Source: CAVRUD01 sp963724285 (lineage in GTDB: Bacteria > Chloroflexota > Chloroflexia > Thermomicrobiales > UBA6265). From it: a DNA stretch of 64,000 bases. Made by a program: the position numbers and the translations under genes. Positions 27,915 to 38,101 of this stretch are shown here, piece after piece. The DNA lies in contig CAVRUD010000035.1 in NCBI GenBank assembly GCA_963724285.1, positions 1-64,000 on the forward strand, in the 5' to 3' direction. How positions within the stretch are numbered: position 1 is the first letter of the stretch; each line of letters starts with the position of its first letter. The notes beneath the pieces were generated by a model. That model made no database searches and was not told where the DNA came from. It saw only the letters and a list, made by a program, of their open reading frames with translations.

Positions 27915-29129
27915 CTAGCTCGATGCGGCGCTCCGCTCGGGCCTGACCGGTCGCCGCTTCACCTCCGGCTTCTGCCCCACGACCAGCCGCTCCCTCCCTC
28001 CCCTGCGGATTGGAGCCGGGTCCGGGGCCGATGCTAGCCGCTGCGGGGCGTTGTCTGGTTGCTCCGTGGGCAGATTCCTGGTGCCCAGGGCGTAGCGCGG
28101 GGGGATGCCCTCCGTGCCCCGCACCAGGAGGACGTACATCGTCGCCAGGATCGGCAGGTGGCCGATCAGCTCGGTCGGCGGCAAGAACGGGATCCCCAGG
28201 TTGAACGGGATCCACAGCACCAGAATCACCACCCGGGGCAGGTAGCCGCACAGCAGCGCCGCCCCGGCCGTCGCCTCCGTGATCCCCGCCGCGTAGACGA
28301 ACCTCCTGTCCGTCCACCAGTCCCAACCCAGCTCCCGGGGCACGTTGAAGTTGGGATATTCCTGAAGGAAGGCCACCCCCAGGTCCGGCGCAAGCAGCTT
28401 CTCGGTGAACCCCAGGATGATGATCGAGATCCCCGCGCTCCAGCGCAGGATCGGCAGGGCATAGGGCAGCAGCTTGTCGGAGAGGGCCGTCCTGTCTTCC
28501 TCCGCCCCATCCTCGTACCGCACCACGCCCCGCCCGACCGCGACCAGATAGAGCGCGATCCCGACGAAGATGATCTGCTCCAGGGCCTCGTACCAGGCGG
28601 CGTACCCGAACGCCAGCAAGAACAGCCCGATGATCATCAGGGCGCCGACCCGGGTCAGGACGCCGGTGATGAACGTGAACCCCGCCACGATCGCGACCGC
28701 CGCGATCGCCCAGCCCAGCACGTTCTCCGGCAGGTCGATGTTGGGCACAAACAGCTCGAGCTGGGTCGCGGCATAGATCAGGGCGATGGCGGCCTGCACT
28801 CCCAGGATCGCCGGCGCGGCCGGCTCCAGCCGCTGGAACATGGGAGGCCGGGGCCACAGCGGATCCCCCAGCGCCCGCTGCCCCCAGGCCAGCGCCCCGA
28901 CCGTCCCCGCGATCGCCAGCACGGCGAGGAGCACCGGCACGGAAACCAACAGGTCCCAATCCGGCTCCCAGTACGGCCCCTCCGGCGTGAACCAGCGCAC
29001 ATGGGCGATCGCGTGGAGGTGCGGAGAAGGGCTGGGCCATTGGATGTCTTTCGGGTATGGTCGGTAGTGCCGGCGGGAGGTATCCCCCGCAACACCGGCA
29101 TGATGGCTGCCACGGCCCCGCCCTGCCAA
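27915..29129 (-). CDS. DoxX-like multi-helix membrane protein
   Basis: The ORF has 404 codons. Eight or so hydrophobic segments are visible, including LLVSVPVLLAVLAIAGTVGA, WAIAAVAIVAGFTFITGVLT, GALMIIGLFLLAFGYAAW, ISIIILGFTEKLLAPDLGVA and TEATAGAALLCGYLPRVVIL. The GFTEKLLxP and ITExxAGxxLL motifs resemble DoxX/DoxD-type subunits of quinol oxidoreduction or redox chaperone complexes. The true start is unclear: the first about 30 residues look non-coding, and ATG 29040 in another frame (MAQPFSAP) followed by one frame change is a better candidate. The C-terminal 60 residues are polar. Confidence 0.7.
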   Translation of the reverse strand: MAGRGRGSHHAGVAGDTSRRHYRPYPKDIQWPSPSPHLHAIAHVRWFTPEGPYWEPDWDLLVSVPVLLAVLAIAGTVGALAWGQRALGDPLWPRPPMFQRLEPAAPAILGVQAAIALIYAATQLELFVPNIDLPENVLGWAIAAVAIVAGFTFITGVLTRVGALMIIGLFLLAFGYAAWYEALEQIIFVGIALYLVAVGRGVVRYEDGAEEDRTALSDKLLPYALPILRWSAGISIIILGFTEKLLAPDLGVAFLQEYPNFNVPRELGWDWWTDRRFVYAAGITEATAGAALLCGYLPRVVILVLWIPFNLGIPFLPPTELIGHLPILATMYVLLVRGTEGIPPRYALGTRNLPTEQPDNAPQRLASAPDPAPIRRGGRERLVVGQKPEVKRRPVRPERSAASS

Positions 29130-29220
29130 CCGCAGTCATGCGTTCCTGCGCGGTGCATCCCGGCCCCAAGCTGCCCGCGGACAGAGATCGTTCTCCTCCT
29201 CGTCCGCTTTCGAGACGCGC

Positions 29221-29374
29221 ACCCGTTGTAGGGGCAGACCGGTCTACCCAGCGTGTCTGCCCGGCCACGCATACGCGGCGGTTCGGTATCGGGACAGGCC
29301 ACAGGACCGCGAACCGGGTTGGCGAGCCAAGAGGGCAGACACGCTGGGTAGATCGGTCTGCCCCTACAACGGGT
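29221..29374. repeat. Inverted-repeat element (TAGGGG family), copy 3
   Basis: Arms of 42 bases (29221-29262 and 29333-29374), beginning ACCCGTTGTAGGGGCAGACC, are reverse complements with one mismatch. The unit is 154 bp without an ORF. Confidence 0.75.
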
Positions 29375-29428
29375 GGGCGCCGTTTCCAACGTTTGCCCGG
29401 CCCCATCCCGCGCAGGCCCTGACACCAA

Positions 29429-29465
29429 CGCCGAGCCCCCTCCCAAACCGGGAGAGGGCTCGGCG
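29429..29465 (-). terminator. Hairpin downstream of the 29505-30499 gene
   Basis: CGCCGAGCCC (29429-29438) pairs with GGGCTCGGCG (29456-29465), with a further CTCCC/GGGAG inside. It lies about 40 bases beyond the stop at 29505 on the minus strand. No U-tract. Confidence 0.5.
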
Positions 29466-29504
29466 CGGACGATGACGCGGGGCGGTTGGTGGGGAAGACC
29501 GTCT

Positions 29505-30499
29505 CTACCCCAACCCCTCCGACAAGAAGATCGACACCAGCGTCCGGCCCGTGTTCTGATCGGTCGCGAGATAGGCGATCCCGGCCATCTCGGAGCCTTG
29601 CGCCGGGTGGAGACCGATCACGGCCACTCCATCGAAGTCCGCCACTGTCCCCAGGTCGCCGCAGGCCACCTGATCCCCCTGACCGTCCGCCGGGGTCACC
29701 ACGATGATCGCGTGGGGCGAGGCGAACAGATCGTCCAGGGCCACGCCGATCGATCCTCCACCGCTCTCGGCGATCAACGCGGTCGGCAGCCCCAACCGAT
29801 CGCCCCGCGGCGTGTAGACCCCGATCGATTCGTCGACTTGGTCGCCAGGCTCGGCGCAGGTCCCGGTGATCACCGTCGCGTAGCGATCGGCCGGAGCCGC
29901 CGGCTGGACCTGCTCGACCGGCTGGGTCTGCTCGGATTGGTCGGTCTGACCGGTCCCGTCGGGCAGGTTGACGAAGATCGGGAAGCCGACGATGCCGTCG
30001 ATCGGGCCGGGGCCGGGCGAGCTGAACCCGATCGGGTTGTACCGCGGGGCAAAGCCGGGGGCGATGGTACTCAGATCCAGGTACGCCTGACCGTTCGTGT
30101 TGTAGGGGACGATCACCGAGCAGCCGGCCGCCGTCCCGTCTGGGAGCACCTCGTTCGCGTGCACCCCCAGGAGGCGCCATCGTCCGCGACGAACTCCACG
30201 TAGGCGCCCACGGCTGGGGCGCAGCCGGCCTCGTTCAGCGTCGGCGGCAGGGGCGGGACGATCTGGCAGTTCGCCACGTAGGTGCGCATCTCGTAGCCGT
30301 CACCCTGCGCCAGCGCCGGACCCGGTTGCACGTCCCCGGAGCCGGACGCCACCGCCGAGCCAACGGTACCCGACAAGACGCCCAACCCCAGGGCGAGGGC
30401 CAGCGTCAGCCACATCAGGCGTTGGCTGAGCCGGTGTCGATCGACCAGGGATAGCGAAGCGAAGGCGGACAGGAGGGACGACTGGGTGGATCGGCGCAT
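29505..30499 (-). pseudogene. Secreted hypothetical protein, single frame break
   Basis: ATG 30499, preceded by AGGAG, starts MRRSTQSSLLSAFASLSLVD and a signal/anchor (WLTLALALGLGVLSGTVGSA). The mature domain has YVANCQIVPPLPPTLNEAGC, changes frame near 30170 at VHANEVLPDGT, and ends with a Ser/Asp-rich fold (DRYATVITGTCAEPGDQVDE, SIGVALDDLFASPHAIIVVT, MAGIAYLATDQNTGRTLVSI). No known family was recognised. It is likely an exported protein of about 330 residues. Confidence 0.65.
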
Positions 30500-30728
30500 G
30501 GGGATCTCCTCTCGTCGCGGTCGGCTCCGGGCGTACCGGAACACCTGGTTCCTGCTCTGGGGGAGGGGAGGACTCCCGCTCCCCATCTGCCTCTCAGCCT
30601 ATCGGAGCACCACCCCGCGGCCATTGAGAGAACTACGTACGGGATCACGTAAATTGGGGGACGGGCCTGGGCGCGGATGGCTACGTAGCTCCCTTGGCCG
30701 GCGATCTTCCCTACTAATGAGGACACAG

Positions 30729-31588
30729 ATGGACGCCTCCGCACACCAGGACCTCCTGCGAGACGCCCTCGGCGGCGATTGGACGGCGGTTCCCACCCAG
30801 CTCGGCGCGATGGGATCGTCGTTTCTGGCCACGAACGGGGAACGACGCCTCTTCGTGAAATGGCCCGCCGATACCCGCGTCATCCCCCGGCTGGCCCAGA
30901 TCGGCGTCGTTCCGCCCCTTGTCGCCTCCGGCGAGTGGCAGGGCACACCGTTTCTGATCCAGGAGTGGATAGAGGGGGAATCACCGGACCGCGCCTGGCT
31001 GCGCTCCCACGCCCCGGAGGTCGTCCGCCTGATGCGCACCTACCACGCCGACCGTTCCCTCCGCGATGCCCTGCTTCCCACCTGCCCGGAGTCCTTCGCC
31101 GCTCACCTGACGCGCGAACTCCGCGGGATCGAGGCCGATCTGCGCGCGACCGACGCCCCCGAGTTCCGCGAACCGCCTGTCCAACACGCGATCGAACGGC
31201 TCGTTGCCCGCGCCCGGACGCTATCCCCCGGTCCGCTGGTTGCGACCCACGGAGACCCGAACTTGACCAATTTCCTGATCGCCCCGGCCGGGTCTACCTG
31301 GTCGATTGGGACGCCGTCACCCTCTCCGACCCCCTGCGCGATCTCTCCCTCTTCCTCTGGTGGTACTTGCCCCCGGCGGAATGGCCCGCCGCTTTGGCCA
31401 CCTACCACGGCAGACCGCATCCGATCGAACCCTGGACCATCGAGTGGTGGGCCGCCCGCGCCTCCCTCCGCGTCGCCCTCTGGCTGGACGCCCATCGCCA
31501 CGACCCCGGCATGGTCCGCTCGTTCCTGGCCGATTTCCTCGCCGCCGAATCCGGTGCCCCGAATCCGAAGATGCCCGCCGAGCCGTAA
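30729..31588 (+). pseudogene. Aminoglycoside phosphotransferase/fructosamine kinase-like protein, single frame break
   Basis: ATG 30729 follows GAGGA. The kinase-like fold shows SSFLATNGERRLFVKWPADT (Lys of the N-lobe), TPFLIQEWIEGESPDRAW (hinge) and the catalytic loop THGDPNLTNFLI. The frame changes near 31292 and then gives VYLVDWDAVTLSDPLRDL, the DFG-equivalent metal-binding motif, and a helical end at 31588. These ATP-dependent small-molecule kinases act on aminoglycosides, choline or ketosamines; the substrate is unknown. Confidence 0.82.
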
Positions 31589-31591
31589 TTG

Positions 31592-31670
31592 CTGGTCCGG
31601 GGACGGCCCCCTAACCCCCCAACCCCCTTCCCCCCGCTGCACTAAGGAAGGGCGGGAAGGGGGAGTTCGG
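31592..31670. terminator. C-rich/G-rich hairpin after the kinase gene
   Basis: The segment CCCCCTTCCCCCC (about 31621-31633) faces GGAAGGGCGGGAAGGGGG (about 31646-31663) and can form a long imperfect stem. It is related to the hairpin families at 15935 and 40375. Confidence 0.4.
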
Positions 31671-31700
31671 CGTCCGTGAACGGAGCGCCGTGCAGGCCCC

Positions 31701-31853
31701 GCCCGGGGCTAAAGACCCCGGGCTGAGTGAAATAACCCGGCTGAAGCCGGCTGCCGCCCTGTCTCGAACGGCGGATGGATCCGACCACAGCCCCGGAGTT
31801 GCAGCCCCCTTTAGGGGGGTTATTCGGTTCAGCCCGGGGTCTTAGCCCCGGGC
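31701..31853. repeat. Palindromic repeat CCCGGGGCTAAAGAC, copy A
   Basis: The 153-bp unit starts GCCCGGGGCTAAAGACCCCG and ends with the reverse complement, with inner stems AACCCGGCTGAAGCCGG and CCCCCTTTAGGGGGGTTAT. A second full copy is at 34521-34675 and a half copy near 9498. The two full copies flank the large LPDTG-protein gene. Confidence 0.75.
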
Positions 31854-31995
31854 GACGCCTGCACGGCGGCCGGCTATCGCCGCGGCGTCCGCCACCGGGC
31901 GACGCCAACACCGCGCTCCATTGTTCGCATGGCCCTCGCCACCGGGCGACGCCTGCACGGCGGCCGGCTATCGCCGCGGCGTCCGCCACCGGGCG
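31850..31995. repeat. Two identical 52-bp direct repeats
   Basis: The stretches 31850-31901 and 31944-31995 are identical (GGGCGACGCCTGCACGGCGG onward to CCACCGGGCG). Most of the unit (GGCCGGCTATCGCCGCGG and following) recurs at 34687-34722 next to the other palindromic copy. Confidence 0.75.
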
Positions 31996-32049
31996 GCGCC
32001 CCATGTCCAGATGCCTACCCCGCTCAGCTAGCCAACCCCGATGGTGCGA

Positions 32050-34271
32050 TCAGGAACGCGCCCGCATCATCCGCACGGGCCGGAATGCCAATGCCAGCGC
32101 GCCGGCGAGCGCCACCAGGGGCCAACCCCAGGTCATCGGCGCGGGCCGCGCCTCGGTCGCCGGCCCGGCGCCTGTATCCGGGAGCGTGACGACGAGCGGC
32201 TGCTCCGTGTCGACCGGCGTTCCCGTGCTGCTATCGGTGCCGGCGTCAGACCCGTCCGCGCCGTCGTCGGATCCGCCGTCTCCTCCATCGTTGCCGCCAT
32301 CGTCACCTCCCCCGTCGCCGCCGCCGTTAGGAGCCAGGATGTTGTACCAGTCGCACATCACGGTGGTTCCGGGTTCGAGGTCGAGCCAGTTGGCGGAGTC
32401 GGCCCACTCGGTTTCGGGCACGGGCGCGGAGGCGGGGCCGCTGTATCGGCAGAAGAGGGCGCTGTCCACCACCTCCGGCGGCAGGTCCTCGCTCAGGGCA
32501 ACTTCCGAGTAGGTGCCATCGGGAAGCGGAAAGAAGACCCTGCCCGGTCCTGCCTCGCCGGTCGTCGCCCCGAACGGTGCGTGACCGTCTCCCAGGTCCA
32601 GCGTGACCGGGATTCCGTCCTCGGTGGCTGGGCAGGCGGCGGCGAAGGTCGCCGCGTCGGCCGCGGCCGCGTCCTCGATCGCCCCCGCCGGGCAGGCGTA
32701 GGTCGTCAGATCGAGCCAGCCGTCGTTGTCCTCGGGATCACCGGGAATGTTGAACCAGTTGCAGGAGTAGTGGAGGTAGGTCTCCCCAAACGCAAGCTCG
32801 ATCTCGCCATCTTTGGTCGGAAACAGTTCCCACGAAGGCGGACCTGGAATCGGTTCCGTGGCGCTGGCGCAGAAGACGACCGGCTGCACGAATCCAGCGG
32901 GGATCTCCTCCCAGATCGTGGCCGTCCCGCTCCCGATTCCGTCCCAGGAGATCCAGCCTACCCCTGTGTCATAAACCTGTTGCAGATCCAGCCCGCCCAT
33001 CATGAAATGGAACACGACCTCGCCGCCAAGGTTCTCCTTGCACTTGTCGCCGAAGTAGTCGGGGTCTTCACTGGACGCGTCGACGCCGAGGGTGCAGACC
33101 CGTTTATAGATGGTCACGCTGCCCTGATCGGGAATCATGAACCAGTGGCACAGGGCGTTGGGGCCGGGCACGGCGGTGAAGTCGTACGCCATCGTATTGA
33201 CGGGGGCGGAATAGGGTGTAAACGCCACGCTCCCATCCGAGGCGCAGAACACTGCCGGCTGGCCAAACCCCTCCGCGTCGGCCGCCTCGATCTGGACCGG
33301 AGCCAGGGGCAGATCCTCCCAGATAGCTGTTCCGCCGGTGGTCTGCCGTTCCAGGACGTCGCTCCCCGTGTCGAGCCGGAAGCCCAGGCCGTCGATGGGG
33401 GCGGTGCAGGCATCGAGGAACTCGGCGACATCCTCGTTCGTGGCCAGCATCTCGACCGGGCAGGACCACGCCTGGACCGTCATTGATCGGGGCGCGGGCG
33501 GGATATACCAGGAGCATAGGAACCAGGCCCCGGGCACCGTCAGTTCCGCCGCGACGCCGCCTGATCCAGACTGCCCGAGACCGTGTACCGGACCCAATCG
33601 CTCCCCGGCAGGTCGTCCCGGCAGAATACGATCGGCATGCCCGATTCGGGTGGCAGGTTCAGGGCCAGGTAGACCGGACCGAGAACCAGATCGCCCCACG
33701 AGGCTCCACCACCGGCGTCCGTAAAGGCCGGGGTTGTCACGCCCTCCTGGTTCAAGAGCGCGGTGAGGCCGGTCGCGGGCGCGGGACAGGCAGCGGTCAG
33801 CGCGGCGATATCGTCCGCGATGGCCGTCACGTCCGCCGGGCAGACCCGCTCCCGGATTTCCACCGAGATGTCGTCGCCGCCGGGGCCGGGCGCCACCTCC
33901 TCGACCGCGACGGTTTCCTCGACCAGCGGCTCGTCCTCGACCGGTGGCAGGACCGGATCATCGGGTTCGGCGGTGGCGTCCGCCTCGACCAGCGTCAGCA
34001 TGTCCAAATCGCCGTCGTCGTCCGGTGCGGGCGGGGTGGCCGTCGGCGCGGGCGCCACAACCATGGTGACGGGTTCTTCCTCGGCGGAGACGCCCGCCAG
34101 ACCGTAAACCGCAACCAGGGCCAGCGCCACGATCAGCGGCGCGGCCAATCGCGCAAGGAGCCACGCCCGCCGGCAGGACCGGTCGTACCGGACCTGCCGG
34201 AGAGAGAACGCCCGCAATCTTCTCGGGGCGTGCAATGGAAGGGGGCTGGAGGTCGGCGCTGGAGCGTGCAT
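32050..34271 (-). pseudogene. Large surface protein with LPDTG sorting signal, single frame break
   Basis: ATG 34271 follows GGAGGG. A signal/anchor helix (AAPLIVALALVAVYGLAGVS) leads to an acidic Pro-rich linker and then three or four repeats of about 120-150 residues. Each repeat contains a CP or CT near the start (ERVCPADV, YKRVCTLGVD, YACPAGAI), a GxTxIWEDLP or related turn, PIVFC/AVFCASDGS and a final CxWFxIP. The frame changes near 33550. After a Gly/Asp linker the C-terminus is LPDTGAGP, a hydrophobic helix (GWPLVALAGALALAF) and RPVRMMRARS, the order of a sortase substrate. It is probably a cell-wall or envelope-anchored protein of about 740 residues. No sortase gene lies in the window. 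Confidence 0.75.
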
Positions 34272-34520
34272 CGGAGCCCTCCGGGTGGTTGGCCGCGGGC
34301 GAATGGCGCCCGCCGGTGCCCGCTGGTCCTCCTGCGGGCATGCTCCTAGGCTGCCCTTCCGCGCCGGCCCGCACATCCGGGAAACTACAAAGGATTTAAG
34401 CGTCCTTCACGTAGATGGCGTGCGTGGCGTTACGTAGACCGTTCACTCGGCTCCACCCGCTGTAGCGGTCCCTTTGCCGTTCTTGGGAGGAGCAGGGAAG
34501 GTTGGCGACGTTTTGGCGAC

Positions 34521-34675
34521 GCCCGGGGCTAAAGACCTCGGGCTGACCCAGATAACCCGGCTGAAGCCGGCTGTGATCCGTCTCGAAGGGCGGAGAGGTC
34601 CGATCCAAGTCCCGGTGTTCCAGCCCCCTTTAGGGGGGTTATGGGGGTCAGCCCGGGGTCTTTAGCCCCGGGCGA
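34521..34675. repeat. Palindromic repeat CCCGGGGCTAAAGAC, copy B
   Basis: This 155-bp unit matches copy A at both ends and in the inner stems (AACCCGGCTGAAGCCGG and CCCCCTTTAGGGGGGTTAT). It is followed at 34687-34722 by the GGCCGGCTATCGCCGCGG segment that also follows copy A. Confidence 0.75.
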
Positions 34676-34868
34676 CGGCAGCGCGGCGGCCGGCTATCGC
34701 CGCGGCGTCCGCCACCGGGCGGAGCCGCGGCGCGGCGCCCCGCATCGGTCCCGGGCGACACGGACGCGGCGTTCCGTTGGTCGCCGCCTTGTGTCCCGGG
34801 CAACGCGGATTCTGCGCAAAGGTCTCCGCACCGCTTGAGAGAGGAGCGGGCGAAGGGGGCACGAACGC

Positions 34869-34904
34869 CGACGGCCCGCCCCCGGATTGAGGGGCGGGCC
34901 GTCG
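34869..34904 (-). terminator. Perfect 14-bp hairpin after the DUF3352-like gene
   Basis: CGACGGCCCGCCCC (34869-34882) pairs with GGGGCGGGCCGTCG (34891-34904) around 8 bases, about 30 bases after the stop at 34932 on the minus strand. Confidence 0.65.
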
Positions 34905-34931
34905 CTCACGTTCAAAATATTGAGACCCCGG

Positions 34932-37299
34932 TTACTCCCCGATCATGAGGAGGGCGCTCACCCCGCGGACATCGCCGCGGGTGTAGACCACCGCCGCGAG
35001 GGCCTCGATGCCGGAGAGATCTGGCGCCCCGGTCGTGCTCGGGATCGGGGTCGCCAGGCAGTTGTCATCGACCGTCGTGTCGCATGCCGGCACCGCCCCC
35101 GGGATGCCGAACAGCACCGGCTCCAGCAGCGTGATCAACTGGCCCAGGTCGAGGTAGTAGACGCCGTTCGACGGCTCCGGCAGCTCGGCCATGATCGCCT
35201 GGTAACGCGGGTTATCGGCCAGGCTACCGCCCGCCGTGCCCTCGACGTAGTCGGTAAAGCCCTCGTTGATCCCGTAGACGAACCGGCCATCGACGACGCC
35301 CCACTGCAGGCGGATCGTCGGCACCGGCTCATCGGCCTCCGTCTGGTCGACTGGCGTATCGAACTCCAGCCCCGTCGTGCTCGGCGGGATCGGGATCGTG
35401 ATCACCTGGGTCAGGTCGTCCCCAACCATCTCCGTCTGCGCGCCCGCCTCGGTCGTCGCCAGAATCTGGACCGGGTTGTCGGACGCGAACGTCAGGCCCA
35501 CGGCCACCACGTTGATGTAGGCGGCCAGCTTGGTCGTCGCGTCGATCACCTGGGTTGGGTCGTTGACCCCGGAGGTGAAGACCGCGCCCACGCCGCTCGG
35601 ATCGGTCAGGGAACGGACCGTCAGGGCGAAGGCCCACTCGCCGGTCATCTGGTCGATGAACTGCGTGCGCGGGTTGAACGAGATGATCCGGCCGATGAAT
35701 TCATAGACCGCCGCGATCTTCTCGTCGTCGGTCGCGCCCTCTGGTATCAGCAGGGAGGCGTCCGGGTCCTGCATCGCCGCCTGGGCGATCGACAGGGCGG
35801 CCGCATCAAGCGAAGGCGCCACCGTCGCGCCCAGCTCGAAGCCGTCCATGAACAGGAGGCTATCGCCCGGGACCTCCGAATCGAGCGTCACCTCGCCGCC
35901 TTCCGGCAGCGCCGGCAGCGTTTCGCCCTCAGCCGCGAACATCGCCGTCTCGACGCGGAAACCCGGGGTATCCGCCCGGACGATGAAGGCGTTGTACGCC
36001 CGCAACGGGTCCAGTTGCTCCGGCGTGACCCCGGTCACCGGCAGACCGGCGGCGGCCAGCTCCTCGCTCGACCTCGGCCAGCACCAGCTCCAGCGCCGAC
36101 ACGATGCTCGGGCCGTTGACGAACCCGAAGGACAAAAAGTCGTCCGGCAGCTCCGTCCGCGCCTTGACGAAGGCGGGATCGGCGTCCAGGGCCAGCGCCT
36201 CGCCCGCGTAGACCGCCGCGTACGGCTCCAGATCGGCCGGCGTGCCCGACACCACGAAGACATCGCCCAGCCGGGCGACCGCGATCCCGTCACTGCCGAA
36301 GTGGTCCGGCGGCAGCGAGGAGATCGTCACTCCGGAGGCCTCGGTCTCCTCGATCGCCGTGTCGGAGGCGCGCGACGACTCCAGCAGCAGGGCGTCGATC
36401 TCAGTGGCGGCGGCATCCGGGTCACTCGGGCGGACCACCGCCACGACACCGGACGGCTCCGCCTCAACAGACGGCTGTGACGGCTCGACCGACGACGCCG
36501 GGGAGTCGCTCGCGGCCCCCGTGTCCTCCTCGTCATCCTCGACGTTCGAGGTGTCGATGTTATCCAGCGGGTCGTCGGACTCCTCATCGGAGGACCCCTC
36601 GACCGCCTCTTCGACCGCCTCGGCGGAGTTCTCGGCGACCTCCTCGATCACCTCCTCCGGCTCGGCCGGCTCCGCGACCGCCTCGGTGGGCTCCGCGGCG
36701 GCGGGCGAGTCTTCCACAACGTCGGCGACCGCGTCCGCGCCCTCGTCCAGGGACTCGCCGAACGCCTCGATCACCTGATCGCCCACGGCCACCGCCACCT
36801 CGCCGTCCAGGATCACGCCCAGGTCGGGCGCGTCTTCCCCGGTCACCGGGGTGGCGTCGGCGGTGGCGTCCGTGCTCGCGCCGGTGGAGGTGTCCATCGA
36901 CGGGTCATTGGAGATCCCGATCGTCTCGGGTACCGCCTCGGCGAACAGGCTGTCAACCAGCTCGCCCAGTCCGGCCCGATCCAGCAGCTCCTGGCTCTGG
37001 ATGATCTGGCCGGAGGTCGGGTCGATCGTCATGGCGGCGAACAGGAGCACATCGGCCGGGACGACCGACGCCGTCTGCAGGCCGGCCACCGTCTGGGCGG
37101 CCGGCGAGGCCGGTGTGGCCGGTGTGGCCTCCGGCGTGCCGGAAGCATCCTGCGCCGTCGTGTGGCGGCCGGCGATCACGGCCGGTACCAGGGCGGCCAG
37201 CAGGGCGAGCACCAGGGCGATCCTGCCCCCGCGTCCTGCCAGTGCGGCCTGGCGATGGGGCGGTTCCGCCAGGGGGGATCGGGTCACGGGCGCCGTCAT
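34932..37299 (-). pseudogene. Exported DUF3352-like protein, single frame break
   Basis: ATG 37299 follows GGAGG. The N-terminal helix (GRIALVLALLAALVPAVIAG) is a signal or anchor. The body has the DUF3352 pattern: VVPADVLLFAAMTIDPTSGQ, a long acidic low-complexity insert, SLPPDHFGSDGIAVARLGDV, FVVSGTPADLEPYAAVYAGE, then (after the frame change near 36070) AYNAFIVRADTPGFRVETAM, MDGFELGATVAPSLDAA, DQMTGEWAFALTVRSL, and VYYLDLGQLITLLEPV. It ends with ALAAVVYTRGDVRGVSALLM. DUF3352 proteins are extracytoplasmic and common in Cyanobacteria, Chloroflexota and Actinomycetota; the function is unknown. Restored length is about 789 residues. Confidence 0.8.
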
Positions 37300-37566
37300 A
37301 GGAAGAACCTCCATCGTTGGCGTGCCGGGGGTGGGGATGCCGGCGCGCGAATCCCGAGAGCGTAGCGCGTCTCTCTAAAGCCAGCTGAAGCCAGATCACC
37401 GGGTTCCGGGGAATGCGGCGCCGGACCGCACGGACCGGCGATTGGCGGTGGGACACGGCACCGCGCCCTACGCGTCAGAACAAAGGACGTCGCCCCCGGG
37501 CGAACGGTTCCGAGTGTAGCCGATGGGCCGCTTCCGGGTCCGGCAAACGGTAGGCCAGGCCGGTCA

Positions 37567-37713
37567 ACCCCCAAATCTACCCCCCGGTAGACGACGGGTC
37601 GAGCGGATCGTCTTACGATGATGATGATCGAGCGTTCTAAAGGCGGAAGCGGATAGATTCACGCTTGTCGAAGCCGAAATCCGGCAATTCGCTTTCGAAA
37701 ACCATGTCAGGGG
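37567..37713 (+). promoter_or_regulatory. Duplicated 5' leader, copy 1
   Basis: About 145 bases upstream of the 37714 gene match 37955-38101 upstream of the next gene. Conserved blocks are the palindrome TCTACCCCCCGGTAGA (TCTATCCAGGGATAGA in copy 2), TCGTCTTACGATGATG, AGGCGGAA and GCGGA, TCGAAGCCGAAA, CCGGCAAT and CGCTT. The palindrome may be an operator and TTACGAT could form part of a promoter. It may also be a structured mRNA leader. Confidence 0.6.
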
Positions 37714-37971
37714 ATGATGATGTTTGACCCTATCCACCAACAGGCCGGCTCGACGCTGCTACGCAGTATCGCAAACGAGGCCGTCAGGGGCGCCTTGCCC
37801 TACCCAGAGGAGCCGGTGCCATTCACGGACCGGGATATGCAATCGGGCTGGCTCCGTCGCCAGGTGCGTCGCCTGATCGACCGTTTCAACCGCGTTCGAC
37901 TGGGCCAGGAGTGTCCAGTCATCCCCGCCGGTAGACCCCAGGGGTCAACCGTCAAATCTATCCAGGGATAG
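37714..37971 (+). CDS. Small hypothetical protein with duplicated leader (85 aa)
   Basis: The start is one of three consecutive ATGs (37714, 37717, 37720) after CAGGGG. The protein begins MFDPIHQQAGSTLLRSIANE and has an amphipathic basic helix (GWLRRQVRRLIDRFNRVRLG). No cysteines, signal or known domain. Its 3' end runs into the second leader copy. Small helical proteins like this are frequent in Chloroflexota, and their role is unknown. Confidence 0.6.
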   Translation: MMMFDPIHQQAGSTLLRSIANEAVRGALPYPEEPVPFTDRDMQSGWLRRQVRRLIDRFNRVRLGQECPVIPAGRPQGSTVKSIQG

Positions 37972-38101
37972 ACGCCGGGGCTACCGAATCGTCTTACGAT
38001 GATGGTGGTCGGGCGTCATAGAGGCGGAAAGCGGAAAAGAGTTCGATCGTCGAAGCCGAAACCCGGCAATCCGCTTCCGAAAATCAGATCAGGAGACGTA
38101 A
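37938..38101 (+). promoter_or_regulatory. Duplicated 5' leader, copy 2
   Basis: This copy aligns base for base with 37567-37713 (about 75-80 percent identity by eye) and ends in AGGAGACGTAA directly before ATG 38102. Its palindrome TCTATCCAGGGATAGA overlaps the stop region of the preceding small gene. Confidence 0.6.

Noticed and set aside
27898..30180. A 760-codon minus-strand ORF
   Set aside because: It crosses the DoxX-like gene, an inverted repeat and another gene in the wrong frame.
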